Source: Echinometra lucunter (lineage: Eukaryota; Echinodermata; Echinoidea; Camarodonta; Echinometridae). Taken from it: a stretch of 64,000 nt of DNA. Both the position numbers and the translations under genes were made by a program. Below, piece by piece: positions 45,860 to 57,200 of this stretch (the stretch's first letter is position 1; every line of letters starts with the position of its first letter). The stretch spans positions 30,326,195 to 30,390,194 of the forward strand of contig CM057156.1 in NCBI GenBank assembly GCA_029962745.1. Direction: 5' to 3'. Under the pieces are notes generated by a model. It was not told the DNA's origin. It searched no databases and was given only the letters and a program-made list of their open reading frames with translations.

Positions 45860-47484
45860 ACACGGCATCTGTGTCTTCCCAGAGTGTTGCCTACATGTTA
45901 GCATCGGAGGAAATCAATGTACAGCGAGGGGATACGGCAGTTCTTCCATGTGTGCTTGATCCGACACAGAACGCCTTCGTCATCTGGCGCAGATTGGACC
46001 CACTGATTGAGCTCAGTCTAGGGGTCATGTTGGACAGCAATCTCGATCCAGACCTTAAGGAGAGGATGACCGTGGTCGTGAATCGTCAAACGGGGGAGTA
46101 CAATCTCCAGATCGTGGACGTGAAGGTGAACGATGAGGGTTCGTATAAGTGCGATGTCATTTTTGGCTTAATGACATCGAGAACAGTAAGCACCACGATA
46201 CGACTGAACGTATTCGTACCACCGGAAGACGGGTTTCCGCTGTGTGACGTCAATCCGGCGATCCCGCTGCAGAAGGGACGGATGGTGACGATGTCTTGTT
46301 CAACAAGAGGTGGTCATCCGCCATCCAAGGTGACATGGTATCGAGGAAGGAATCCGGTTACTACTGCAGCTGAGAACGAACAACAGCTTCGATGGAGACT
46401 GACCGACAGCGACTATGGGGTTCAGTTTACCTGTATCGAAACCCACCCGGCGTTACCCGGCGTTCGGGAATGCAGCGTTGTTCCTCTTCCCTTTCGTCTT
46501 TCCGTCGATCTTTTTCCCGCCATTGCCGAGGTTGATGTTGGTGGTGAAACATCGTTTACCTGCGAAGGACGCGGACCTACTGAAGCTCCTCTGAACTTCA
46601 GCTGGCGAGTAAACAACCAGGAGATCCCACCGGGCGGCAATTGGGTCATTTCTGGAAACAATGGTCAGATTCTTTCCGTCTCCAATGTGACTACCCTTAA
46701 CAATCAATCAAGCATTATATGCACGGTCGCGGCTGGTCCGGGACAATCAGTGAAGACATACGCAGTACTCATGGTCAATGATTTACCCATAAGGAGAACG
46801 TCCACTTCATCCAGAGGCAAATCGTCCAGCAAGTGGAATTATCCTTCAACTAGTCGTCCACTCTCAAGAAATCGTCAACAAGACGGATCGACTCTGACGA
46901 TGCCAAACTCTATCAGTAGAAGACTCGTCATCATCATATCCTTCGGGGCAGTCATGTTCGGCGTCCTTGTCGGCGCTACCATCGCCATCGTAAGCATCTA
47001 CCGTAGTCGTAAAGTAGCCGGAACTCAGTCAAAACCCAAGTCGTTCAAGAGCTCGTTCAAGACAGGGTCTACGAAAAGCACAAAGAGCACAAAGCAAATA
47101 TGTAAGCGGAACCGTGGGTTCACCAACAGAGGAAGTCGCATCTGGAGAGATTCCAGGAGAATCACCTTCAACGACACACAGATCACTTTCGCCGATCCTA
47201 TCCTGGATTACGACGATCCACCGGTCGAGATAACGTCGACGGACCCTGACGACAGCTACCTCGGGCTATGTCCAGACAGCCTTTCGTCATCGAAATACGA
47301 GGATCTCCATAGCCATGTTATGCACTCCTTAAGCTTTGACCGGTTCTACAACGAAGCGCCGACAGTTCCTGAATTGGAGTATGAGGATGTAATTGCGGAT
47401 AGGAATTGGTCAACGAGGAGTTATCCGATGAATAGGAATCAATGCGATGAAAATATATACCTCAACAGGACATCGGTTCCATGA
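45805..47484 (+). CDS. Three-Ig-domain type I membrane receptor with ITAM/ITIM-like tail (single exon)
   Basis: A 559-residue protein, predicted to sit in the plasma membrane and bind an unknown ligand. A signal peptide covers about residues 1-25. Ig1 is V-like: C49, W61, DEGSYKC ending at C116. Ig2: C165, W178, C210, with C147 and C223 placed to form a second bridge. Ig3: C253, W267, C306, with N-glycosylation sites at N264, N294 and N300. A Ser-rich stalk, membrane helix at about 374-398 and a basic juxtamembrane segment follow. The tail has DDSYLGL (Y485), SKYEDL (Y498), LEYEDV (Y526) and IYLN (Y552). Y485/Y498 fit an ITAM with a 9-residue spacer, Y498 and Y526 fit ITIMs, and Y552 fits a Grb2-type Y-x-N site. 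The start is the first ATG after an in-frame stop (45760) and has strong context. No introns interrupt it. It could be an immunoreceptor or an adhesion molecule; no named orthologue is recognised. Confidence 0.88.
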   Translation: MEISKRICCLVCVLIELLNTASVSSQSVAYMLASEEINVQRGDTAVLPCVLDPTQNAFVIWRRLDPLIELSLGVMLDSNLDPDLKERMTVVVNRQTGEYNLQIVDVKVNDEGSYKCDVIFGLMTSRTVSTTIRLNVFVPPEDGFPLCDVNPAIPLQKGRMVTMSCSTRGGHPPSKVTWYRGRNPVTTAAENEQQLRWRLTDSDYGVQFTCIETHPALPGVRECSVVPLPFRLSVDLFPAIAEVDVGGETSFTCEGRGPTEAPLNFSWRVNNQEIPPGGNWVISGNNGQILSVSNVTTLNNQSSIICTVAAGPGQSVKTYAVLMVNDLPIRRTSTSSRGKSSSKWNYPSTSRPLSRNRQQDGSTLTMPNSISRRLVIIISFGAVMFGVLVGATIAIVSIYRSRKVAGTQSKPKSFKSSFKTGSTKSTKSTKQICKRNRGFTNRGSRIWRDSRRITFNDTQITFADPILDYDDPPVEITSTDPDDSYLGLCPDSLSSSKYEDLHSHVMHSLSFDRFYNEAPTVPELEYEDVIADRNWSTRSYPMNRNQCDENIYLNRTSVP

Positions 47485-47693
47485 AAGTAAGAAAATATTT
47501 TAATGAAGAACGAATACAAGCCATTTCTGTCTATCAGAACAATGGCGCAAGTGACTGCCACGTTATAGACCTGACCATTTTGAAGTTTGAGAGATATGAG
47601 GTCGACGAGCAACACTTTACGAATGAGAGTCAGTTGAATGGAGACATTATGCCGGTCATTGACATTCATCAAAGCAAATGCATCCAAGCTTAA
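47481..47693 (+). CDS. 70-codon ORF overlapping the Ig gene stop (ATGA), possible tail extension
   Basis: This frame starts at the ATG that overlaps the TGA stop of the Ig gene. Its composition looks protein-like (for example LKFERYEVDEQHFTNESQLN) and it includes another Y-x-N motif (SVYQNNG). One inserted base near 47480 would fuse it to the receptor tail, giving about 630 residues. The second copy of the locus differs here by several indels and, in its own frame, reads past the stop position. The true C-terminus is therefore uncertain. An independent small protein is less likely. Confidence 0.3.
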   Translation: MKVRKYFNEERIQAISVYQNNGASDCHVIDLTILKFERYEVDEQHFTNESQLNGDIMPVIDIHQSKCIQA

Positions 47694-47869
47694 CATCCAT
47701 GATGTTTTGTAATAGGGGTGCTAGTAACTGCCTGTCTATCTGGTAGATTTGTTATGTCGTTGTCATCCTTTATCTCTCTCGCCATCCTTGTCTATCTATC
47801 AGTTTGACTTTTTCAGTCTTTATTTCTATCATTTCTCTCTTTTAAAAAAATTCAGTATTCTCATCATTA

Positions 47870-48108
47870 TACACTCTAACAAAATTTTTTAAAAGGTTTA
47901 CCCAATACTGGGTAAAAAGGGAACATGCATGTTTGTTTGGTAAAATGATACCAAATACTGTGTAAATTTTACCCAACGTTGCGTAAAAATTTACCCTTTT
48001 TATGCATTTTTACCTAAAGTGGGACAAAATTTTACCCAACAAACATGCATGTTCCCTATATAACCCAATATTTGGTAAATTTTCACTCAACCTTTTTTTT
48101 AGAGTGTA
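47870..48108. mobile_element. MITE, ACACTCTAA family, in the probable 3' UTR of the Ig gene
   Basis: Ends TACACTCTAAC and AGAGTGTA are inverted and flanked by T/A consistent with a TA target. Inner inverted parts include GGGAACATGCATGTTTG and CAAACATGCATGTTCCC. It is 239 bp, non-coding, and can fold almost end to end. Relatives lie at 16497..16666 and, with similar ends, 37501..37848. Confidence 0.85.
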
Positions 48109-48573
48109 ACCATGGTAACTGATTAGTATTCTTATGGAGTGTATTTTCCTGATTCTCTTGAGTTAATGTTATCTCTGGTAGTAGTGAATGCAGCAGTGCT
48201 GAGCACTCTGCTTATCTTATCGTGAACGCATTTGAAAATGATGCATTGAAAAGAGGTACTCTTCAGAACTCAGATTTGTATTATTCATTGATTGACAAAA
48301 TAATTATTTCGTTTTTATAAATTTTGCTTCCTTCTTCTTAGCCACAAAGCTGGAATTAGGGAAGTTCTTATGCGGCAAAGTTATAACTGGAAAAGGGCTA
48401 AGTACTCGTTCATGATGTACTTCAAATTTTGAATGTATTTTGATCTTTCAACCATTTGCCAAGTGACAGCCCCCCCCCCACAAAAAATAAGATAACATTA
48501 AATAAATAAATTAATTAATTAATGAACGATTTCTGCTAGGAGCCAATCTTCTTTTTTGTTTGATCCTATCTCA

Positions 48574-48598
48574 AATAAATGAAGCGTGACTGAATAAA
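48574..48598 (+). promoter_or_regulatory. Candidate polyadenylation signals of the Ig gene
   Basis: Two AATAAA hexamers at 48574..48579 and 48593..48598, about 1.1 kb after the stop codon. They are kept in the second copy at 54667 and 54686. The implied 3' UTR would include the MITE. Other AATAAA strings occur further downstream, so the site used is not certain. Confidence 0.4.
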
Positions 48599-51500
48599 GC
48601 TTTAAGACTGTAAATGTTATATCATTCAAAATTGGCATTGTAAATTTGATTAAATTTGCATTTAAAGTTAATCTGTAAATTATTGATTGTGATGTATAAA
48701 GTCAATTGCATTCTTAAACATAACAAGAGCACAAATGTTCGATGTTTTGATACTATGTATAGATTTTTTTTTTTTTATACTAATTTTCGTAAATAATTTG
48801 TATGAGCATATTGAAATTTGAATGTTAGGTACGGGCAGCGATTAAATCACCAAGATAATTAAAACAGAAATTCAATGATTTTATCACATTTATCAAAATG
48901 AATAACCTAGTTTTGAGACCAAATTTAAGAAATTGAATTCATCTCCACAGCTTCATGTTTTGAAAATGTTAGACTATAATTTGTATACCCCCTCCCGGCA
49001 TGTGCTGTGAGCAATAGCAGCTATATTGTGTGTCGTTAATTTCATGTATATTTGCTCCAGTTGATGTTTGATAAATGCTATAAAATGATTCGTAAAATGA
49101 TTATAATCCTTGTCTTTTTCTGCTTATGTTTGTAAGTTATCAACAGTTCTAATAAACATTAAATGCAAACATTTTCACTATTGTTGGAACAATAATGTGC
49201 GAAGATGGAATAGCAATATAATTGGGGTTAACGTCGTCATAAATTACGGTCATCGTGTTGATGACAAGAGATTTTAAAAAAAATCGTAGGCTGAATGTGG
49301 ATTTTTAGAAGAAAATATAAAGAGAATCAGAGTTAGAATTGCAAAATGAGCATTGAAAAGAAAAGTTACAGAGTAGAGAGAGATTGAGAAAGAGACAAGA
49401 GAGATCGACACGAATTATAACGGAAAAGGGACGGTAAGGGGTAAAAAATTATGGAGCTGCAGGGAATTGTATAGAATTAGTAACATACTTCAAAACAAAC
49501 TCTTTGTGGAGTTGATATTTCCTCCCTCTTCTCATGATTCAGGTACGGGACGACAACCCCCAACCCTGGATTCGACCCAGGCCTTGTTTCGACCCCCTCC
49601 ACTGCCTGTCTCCATGTCAGTACTCAGGAAATGGCTTTTATCTGCCTATACCCACACATAGGTCAAAAGGTATAACAAGGGGCCAAAGACATGAGTTTGA
49701 TCTGACTTTTTAACAGAGGCAGTATCGGGAAGAGGTCGAAACGTTTTACACATGATAAGAAAATCAGAAAACGCTAATGTAACAAAAGGGATAGGGGTCT
49801 AGTTTCCATGAATACCATGTTCGTCATCTGCTTTTACCCTCTGAACGTGATGAATTTCATTTTCATGTCAAGTAAGAGCAAAATGGAAGCTTTCAAATAC
49901 TCCATTGCATGAAATACTAAAATTAGATTTTTTCCCGAGGGTATAACATTTTATGCCTAGTTTTCATTTTAAGTAAAGATGTCACGGGCATTATTTACAG
50001 GGCTGACTCTTGTATTTGGAATGTGTCTTTGCTATAAATATTTTCTGTTGAATAGCAAATGTATACTTGACTTCACATTAATGATAACAATCAACATTGT
50101 CGACAGGAATATATCACTTGTCCGTTTCTAACAAAATATGTATTTTTATTTCGTAACAGTCCGTTTCTAACAAATATGTATTTTTAAAGCAAAGCAATTT
50201 CGTTACGGCCGAGGCCGAGGTGGATGGAATAGTCCATATATCAAAGTACTTTAATTATTAATAAAAACGAGGTGATCCACGGATATTTGCTTCCAAGTCG
50301 AAATGAAGCCATACGAAACCACGAGGAATTGAATTGGTAACATTCATGCAGTCATTGCCACATCCTCTTCTTGTGGTCTGATATTTAAAAGTCAAAGTTT
50401 ATGAGACTCCCGAATCTATTTCGGGACAACTTTTCATGAAAGGAGAAAGCGAATTGTCGGAGAATGTGTTAACAAGGAAGAATGGCTTAAGTTTGCATCC
50501 AAACTTGCTCTCCTGTGATCCGAATTACCATGATTACCGCTTGAAGGTTAGCATTTGCACCCAATATTGTACATGTATGCGATAGCAGGTTCTGATCAAC
50601 GTTTCCCATGATCCTATTTCAGTTGTCAACTTTATTGTTAGCAGTTAAATTTGTGTTATATGTTGATATTATGTCGATTTTTGTGATGAAGAAATAAATA
50701 TTTTGATTTCTGATGTACTTTTAAATTTGATCAGTCCTGATCCGAACTTAACCTAACCATGACATATAATTAAATACCAGGTTACAATATTGAAACAATT
50801 ATATGTATTATGGGCGGAAATTCCACATCCCCCCCCCCCCCGTACACACACACAAATATACCTGGGAGACCGTGTCCTCCCCAAATAATTGTGTATTTTT
50901 TGTTTTAAAAGATTAAAGATTAAAGACAAAAGGTACCTCCAACCCTCCTTGCTTGTCAGTGAATTCGGGTGTAGAAAATTGAGAACCCTTTTTTTCTTCT
51001 TTGATTGTCAGAAAATTTCAGATTTACGCCCAAGACAAGCATATTTTTAAAATGAATATATTGAAAATAAACATTAAATAACCAACCCCGTCCTTTTCAC
51101 TCTAAGTTTTTTTTTAAGATCTGCGGGCCACCTTTCTGACATATCAGACGAGAGTCTCACAACGTAATGTAATCCCAACTTTAGAACCTATGCATTTTGA
51201 AATATATTTTTATCTCCATCTTAACAGATTGATTGAAGTTCACAAAGGGTATCCTATCAGCGTTCTGATCTATAAATGGAGTTTAAGGGGAAGAAAAAGG
51301 GAGGGAAATTAATCATACTTCGTGCGCTTGTGAACTTTCCGTGCCCCTGGCTATTTATCCTGCAGAATATGATTTTTTCAAGGGCCCCTAAAGTATCGGC
51401 CACTGGTAAGAATTAGGTGGGGAAAAGGAGGGAAAGATAGCAGGTTAGATAAGTCCCAAGCTTTGGAGAAGAGTCGTAAACTCACATCTCCCGGGAAAGA

Positions 51501-52106
51501 AATTCTACCGTTTGCCTCATAAAGACGAATTCATGGCAGTTATCAGTAATACGCGGTGTAAGGGTGATGAAGTAAATCATGAGAATCATGATAAAGTAAA
51601 TAAGCAATTTAAATATTATGGGAGATTCTTGTATAACGCTCATTTCTGGCACTTCTTTGTTATTACTTTATACTGTTACTTTATATTCACTTTGAAATAA
51701 TTTTCCTGTTTAGAAACCCTTCATTTTCCCTACATCAGAATAATCCTAACTGTCATTATCCCTTTCTTGATATTCTGCCATCTCATTTTGTAATATTAGT
51801 GATAATAAAAAAATCACTTACTTTTAATGAAAATAGGGGTAGATGGGTAATCTCAGTGTATATGGGATTGGTGTGTCATATCATCTTCATCGGAGTGTAC
51901 TGATTGGGGCACTTGCACCAGATATTTTCGATTAATTTGGGGAGTTTTATTACATGGTGCAGGCCAGGTAAGGAAAGAGATTTCTGTAACTTTCAACACA
52001 TCCATAAAATAAGATCTGGAACGCTATCGATAAGGGGTTCACATCATTCGATACCTCTCATCGGGTAATGGGGTCTCTCTATCACCTGTCGCCTGTACTC
52101 AAGAGA
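48599..52106. other. Non-coding sequence downstream of the Ig gene (first copy)
   Basis: AT-rich; contains a C13 run at 50829..50841 and short frames at 49467..49661 and 51512..51700. These recur in the second copy (55540 onwards and 57571..57759). The 62-codon frame at 51512 is nearly unchanged between copies, but so is its non-coding surround, so this is no evidence of coding. Confidence 0.4.
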
Positions 52107-52606
52107 NNNNNNNNNNNNNNNNNNNNNNNNNNNNNNNNNNNNNNNNNNNNNNNNNNNNNNNNNNNNNNNNNNNNNNNNNNNNNNNNNNNNNNNNNNNNNN
52201 NNNNNNNNNNNNNNNNNNNNNNNNNNNNNNNNNNNNNNNNNNNNNNNNNNNNNNNNNNNNNNNNNNNNNNNNNNNNNNNNNNNNNNNNNNNNNNNNNNNN
52301 NNNNNNNNNNNNNNNNNNNNNNNNNNNNNNNNNNNNNNNNNNNNNNNNNNNNNNNNNNNNNNNNNNNNNNNNNNNNNNNNNNNNNNNNNNNNNNNNNNNN
52401 NNNNNNNNNNNNNNNNNNNNNNNNNNNNNNNNNNNNNNNNNNNNNNNNNNNNNNNNNNNNNNNNNNNNNNNNNNNNNNNNNNNNNNNNNNNNNNNNNNNN
52501 NNNNNNNNNNNNNNNNNNNNNNNNNNNNNNNNNNNNNNNNNNNNNNNNNNNNNNNNNNNNNNNNNNNNNNNNNNNNNNNNNNNNNNNNNNNNNNNNNNNN
52601 NNNNNN
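52107..52606. other. Assembly gap, exactly 500 N
   Basis: A run of 500 undetermined bases, a round placeholder size. It separates the two copies of the duplicated block. Frames through it are meaningless. Confidence 1.
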
Positions 52607-53690
52607 CCTTTCGTCTTTCCGTCGATCTTTTCCCGCCATTGCCGAGGGTTGATGTTGGTGGTGAAACATCGTTTACCTGCGAAGGACGCGGACCTACTGA
52701 AGCTCCTCTGAACTTCAGCTGCGAGTAAACAACCAGGAGATCCACCGGGCGGCAATTGGGTCATTCTGGAACAATGTCAGATCTTTCCGTCTCCAATGTG
52801 ACTACCCTTAACAATCAATCAAGCATTATATGCACGGTTCGCGGCTGCTCCGGACAATCAGTGAAGACATACGCAGTACTCATGGTCAATGATTTACCCA
52901 TAGGAGAAACGTCCACTTCATCCAGAGGCAATCGTCCAGCAAGTGGAATTATCCTCAACTAGTCGTCCACTCTCAAGAAATCGTCAACAAGACGGATCGA
53001 CTCTGACGATGCCAAACTCTATTCAGTAGAAGACTCGTCATCATCATATCCTTCGGGGGCAGTCATGTTCGGCGTCCTTGTCGGCGCTACCATCGCCATC
53101 GTAAGCATCTACCGTAGTCGTAAAGTAGCCGGAACTCAGTCAAAACCAAGTCGTTCAAGAGCTCGTTCAAGACAGGGTCTACGAAAAGCACAAAGAGCAC
53201 AAAGCAAATATGTAAGCGGACCGTGGGTTCACCAACAGAGGAAGTCGCATCTGGAGAGATTCCAGAGAATCACCTTCAACGACACGCAGATCACTTCGCC
53301 GATCCTATCCTGGATTACGACGATCCACCGGTCGAGGATAACGTCGACGGACCCTGACGACAGCTACCTCGGGACTATGTCCAGACAGCCTTTCGTCATC
53401 GAAATACGAGGATCTCCATAGCATGTTATGCACTCCTTAAGCTTTGACCGGTTCTACAACCGAAGCGCCGACAGTTCCTGAATTGGAGTATGAGGATGTA
53501 ATTGCGGATAGGAATTGGTCAACGAGGAGTTATCCGATGAATAGGAATCAATGCGATGAAAATATATACCTCAACAGGACATCGGTTCATGAAAGTAGAA
53601 ATATTTTAATGAAGAACGAATACAAGCCATATCTGTCTATCAGAACAATGACGCTAAGTGACTGCCACGTTATAGACGTGACCATTTGAA
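52607..53690 (+). pseudogene. Second, frameshifted partial copy of the Ig receptor gene
   Basis: Corresponds to residue 229 onward of the gene at 45805: the end of Ig2 linker, Ig3, stalk, membrane helix and tail. The 5' part is absent because the contig starts here. Many one-base indels relative to the intact copy break the frame, for example a G lost near 52719, a C lost near 52743, an extra G near 53056 and an extra A just after the codon for Y485. Most affect homopolymers or doubled letters, and substitutions are few, as expected for sequencing error at a contig end and not for neutral decay. I read it as the other allele, badly sequenced, not as a real pseudogene. Confidence 0.75.
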
Positions 53691-53974
53691 GTTGTTGAGA
53701 GATATGAGGTCGACGAGCAACACTTTACGAATGAGAGTCAGTTGAATGGAGACATTATGCCGGTCATTGACATTCATCAAAGCAATGCATCCAAGCTTAA
53801 CATCCATGATGTTTTGTAATAGGGGTGCTAGTAACTGCCTGTCTATCTGGTAGATTTGTTATGTATTGTCATCCTTTATCTCTCTCGCCATCCTTGTCTA
53901 TCTATCAGTTTGACTTTTTCAGTCTTTATTTCTATCATTCTCCTCTTTAAAAAAATTCAGTATTCTCATCATTA

Positions 53975-54208
53975 TACACTCTAAAAATTTTTTTTTTAAA
54001 GGTTACCCAATATTGGGTAAAAGGGAACATGCATGTTGTTTGGTAAAATGATACCAAATACTGTGTAAATTTTACCCAACGTTGCGTAAAATTTACCCTT
54101 TTTATGCATTTTTACCTAAAGTGGGACAAAATTTTACCCAACAAACATGCATGTTCCCTATATAACCCAATATTTGGTAAATTTTCACTCAACCTTTTTC
54201 TGAGTGTA
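53975..54208. mobile_element. MITE, ACACTCTAA family (second-copy counterpart)
   Basis: Same insertion as 47870..48108 at the same place relative to the Ig gene, with a few indels. The shared insertion shows the MITE predates the divergence of the two copies. Confidence 0.83.
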
Positions 54209-57200
54209 ACCATGGTAAACTGATTAGTATTCTATGGAAGTGTATTTTCCTGATTCTCTTGAGTTAATGTTATCTCTGGTAGTAGTGAATGCAGCAGTGC
54301 TGAGCACTTCTGCTTATCTTATCGTGAACGCAATTTGAAAATGATGCATTGAAAGAGGTACTCTTCAAAACTCAGATTTGTATTATTCATTGATTGACAA
54401 AATAATTATTCGTTTTTAAAAATTTTGCTTCCTTCTTCTTAGCCACAAAGCTGGAATTAGGGAAGTTCTTATGCGGCAAAGTTATAACTGGAAAAGGGCT
54501 AAGTACTCGTTCATGATGTACTTCAAATTTGAATGTATTTTGATCTTTCAACCATTGCCAAGTGACAGCCCCACCCCCCCACAAAAAATAAATAACATTA
54601 AATATAAATTATATAATGAACGATTCTGCTTAGGAGCCAATCTTCTTTTTTGTTGATCCTATCTCAAATAAATGAAGCGTGACTGAATAAAGCTTTAAGA
54701 CTGTAATGTTATATCATTCAAAATTGCGCATTGTAAATTTGATTAAATTGCATTTCAAGTTAATCTGTAAATTATTGATTGTGATGTATAAAGTCAATTG
54801 CATTCTTAACATAACAAGAGCACAAATGTTCGATGTTTTGATACTATGTATAGATTTTTTTTATTTTATACTAATTTCGTAAATAATTTGTATGAGGCAT
54901 ATTGAAATTTGAATTTAGGTACGGCAGCGATTTAAATCACCAAGATAATTAAAACAGAAATTCAATGATTTTATCACATTTATCAAAATGAATAACCTAG
55001 TTTTGAGACCAAATTTAAGAAATTGAATTCATCTCCACAGCTTCATGTTTTGAAAATGTTAGGACTATAATTTGTATACCCCCTCCCGGCATTTGCTGTG
55101 AGCAATAGCAGCTATATTGTGGTCGTTAATTTCATGTACATTTGCTCCAGTTGATGTTTGATAAATGCTATAAAATGATTCGTAAATGATTATAATCCTT
55201 GTCTTTTCTGCTTATGTTTGTAAGTTATCAACAGTTCTAATAAACATTAAATGCAAACATGTTCACGTATTGTTGGAACAATAATATGCGAAGATGAATA
55301 GCAATATGATTGGGGTTAACGTCGTCATAAATTACGGTCATCGTGTTGATGACAAGAGATTTAAAAAAAAATCGTAGGCTGAATGTGGATTTTTAGAAGA
55401 AAATATAAAGAGAATCAGAGTTAGAATTGCAAAATGAGCATTGAAAAGAAAAGTTACAGAGTAGAGAGAGATTGAGAAAGAGACAAGAGAGATCGACACG
55501 AATTATAACGGAAAAGGGACGGTAAGGGGTAAAAAAATTATGGACTGCAGGGAATTGTATAGAATTAGTAACATACTTCAAAACAAACTCTTTGTGGAGT
55601 TGATATTTCCTCCCTCTTCTCATGATTCAGGTACGGGACGACAACCCCCAACCCTGGATTCCGACCCAGGCCTTGTTTCGACCCCCTCCACTGCCTGTCT
55701 CCATTGTCAGTACTCAGGAAATGGCTTTTATCTGCCTATACCCACACATAGGTCGAAAGGTATAACAAGGGGCCAAAGACATGAGTTTGATCTGACTTTT
55801 TAACTGCAGAGGCAGTATCGGGAAGAGGTCGAAACGTTTACACATGATAAGAAATCAGAAAACGCTAATGTAACAAAAGGGATAGGGGTCTAATTTCCAT
55901 GAATACCATGTTCGTCATTTGCTTTTACCCTATGAACATGATGGATTTCAGTTTCATGTCAAGTAAGAGCAAAATGCAAGCTTTCAAATACTCCATTGCA
56001 TGAAATACTAAAATTAGATTTTTTTCCCGAGGGTATAACATTTTATGCCTAGTTTTTAATTTAAGTAAAGATGTCACGGGCATTATTTACAGGGCTGACT
56101 CTTGTATTTGGAATGTGTCTTTGCTATAAATATTTTTTGTTAAATAGCAAATGTATACTTGACTTCACATTGATGATAACAATCTACATTGTCGACAGGA
56201 ATATATCACTAGTCCGTTTCTAACAAAATATGTATTTCATTTCGTAACAGTCCGTTTCTAACAAATGTGTATTTTTAAAGTAAAACAATTTCGTTATGGC
56301 CGAGGCCGAGGTGGATGGAATTGTCCATATATCAAAGTGCTTTAATTGTTAATAAAAATGAGGTGATCCACGGATATTTGCTTCCAAGTCGAAATGAAGC
56401 CAAACGAAACCACGAGGAATTGAATCGGTAACATTCATGCAGTCATTGCCACATCCTCTTCTTGTGGTCTGATATTTAAAAGTCAAAGTTTATGAGACTC
56501 CCTAATCTATTTCGGGACAACTTTTCATGAAAGGAGAAAGCGAATTGTCCTAGAATGTGTTAACAAGGAAGAATGGCTTAAGTTTGCATCCAAACTTGCT
56601 CTCCTGTGATCCGAATTACCATGATTACCGCTTGAAGGTGAGCATCTGCACCTAATATTGTACATGTATGCGATAGCAGGTTCTGATCAACGTTTCCCAT
56701 GATCGTTTGCAGTTAAATTGTGTTGTATGTGATATTATGTCGATTTTTGTGATGAAGAAATAAGTATTTTGATTTCTGATGTACTTTTAAATTTGATCAG
56801 TCCTGATCCGGACTTAACCTAACCGTGACATATAATTGAATACCAGGTTACAATATTGGAACATTATATGTATATGGGCGGAAATTCCACATCCCCCCCC
56901 CCCTCCCCGTACACACACACAAATATACCTGGGAGACCGTGTCCTCCCCAATAATGTGTATTTTTTGTTTTAAAAGATTAAAGATTAAAGACAAAGGTAC
57001 CTCCAACCCTCCTTGCTTGTCAGTGAATTCGGGTTGTAGAAAATTGAGAACCCTTTTTTTTCTTCTTTGATTGTCAGAAAATTCAGATTTACGCCCAAGA
57101 ACAAACATATTTTTAAAATGAATATATTGAAAATAAACATTAAATAACCAACCCCGTCCTTTTCACTCTAAGTTTTTTTTAAAGATCTGCGGGCCACCTT

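Larger units (their letters stand above)
46490..52106. repeat. First copy of a 5.6-kb duplicated block
   Basis: Everything from inside the Ig gene (46490) to the start of the N gap (52106) reappears in the same order and orientation at 52607..58163. Differences are single-base changes, many one-base indels and one gap of roughly 30 bp (near 50620 versus 56705). The copy stops exactly at the gap, where the second copy continues into a polypyrimidine tract. Confidence 0.97.

Noticed and set aside
46422..46707. Minus-strand frames opposite the Ig gene
   Set aside because: Shadows of the coding strand; no independent features.
52044..52764. Four long frames across the gap
   Set aside because: They run through 500 N and are artefacts.
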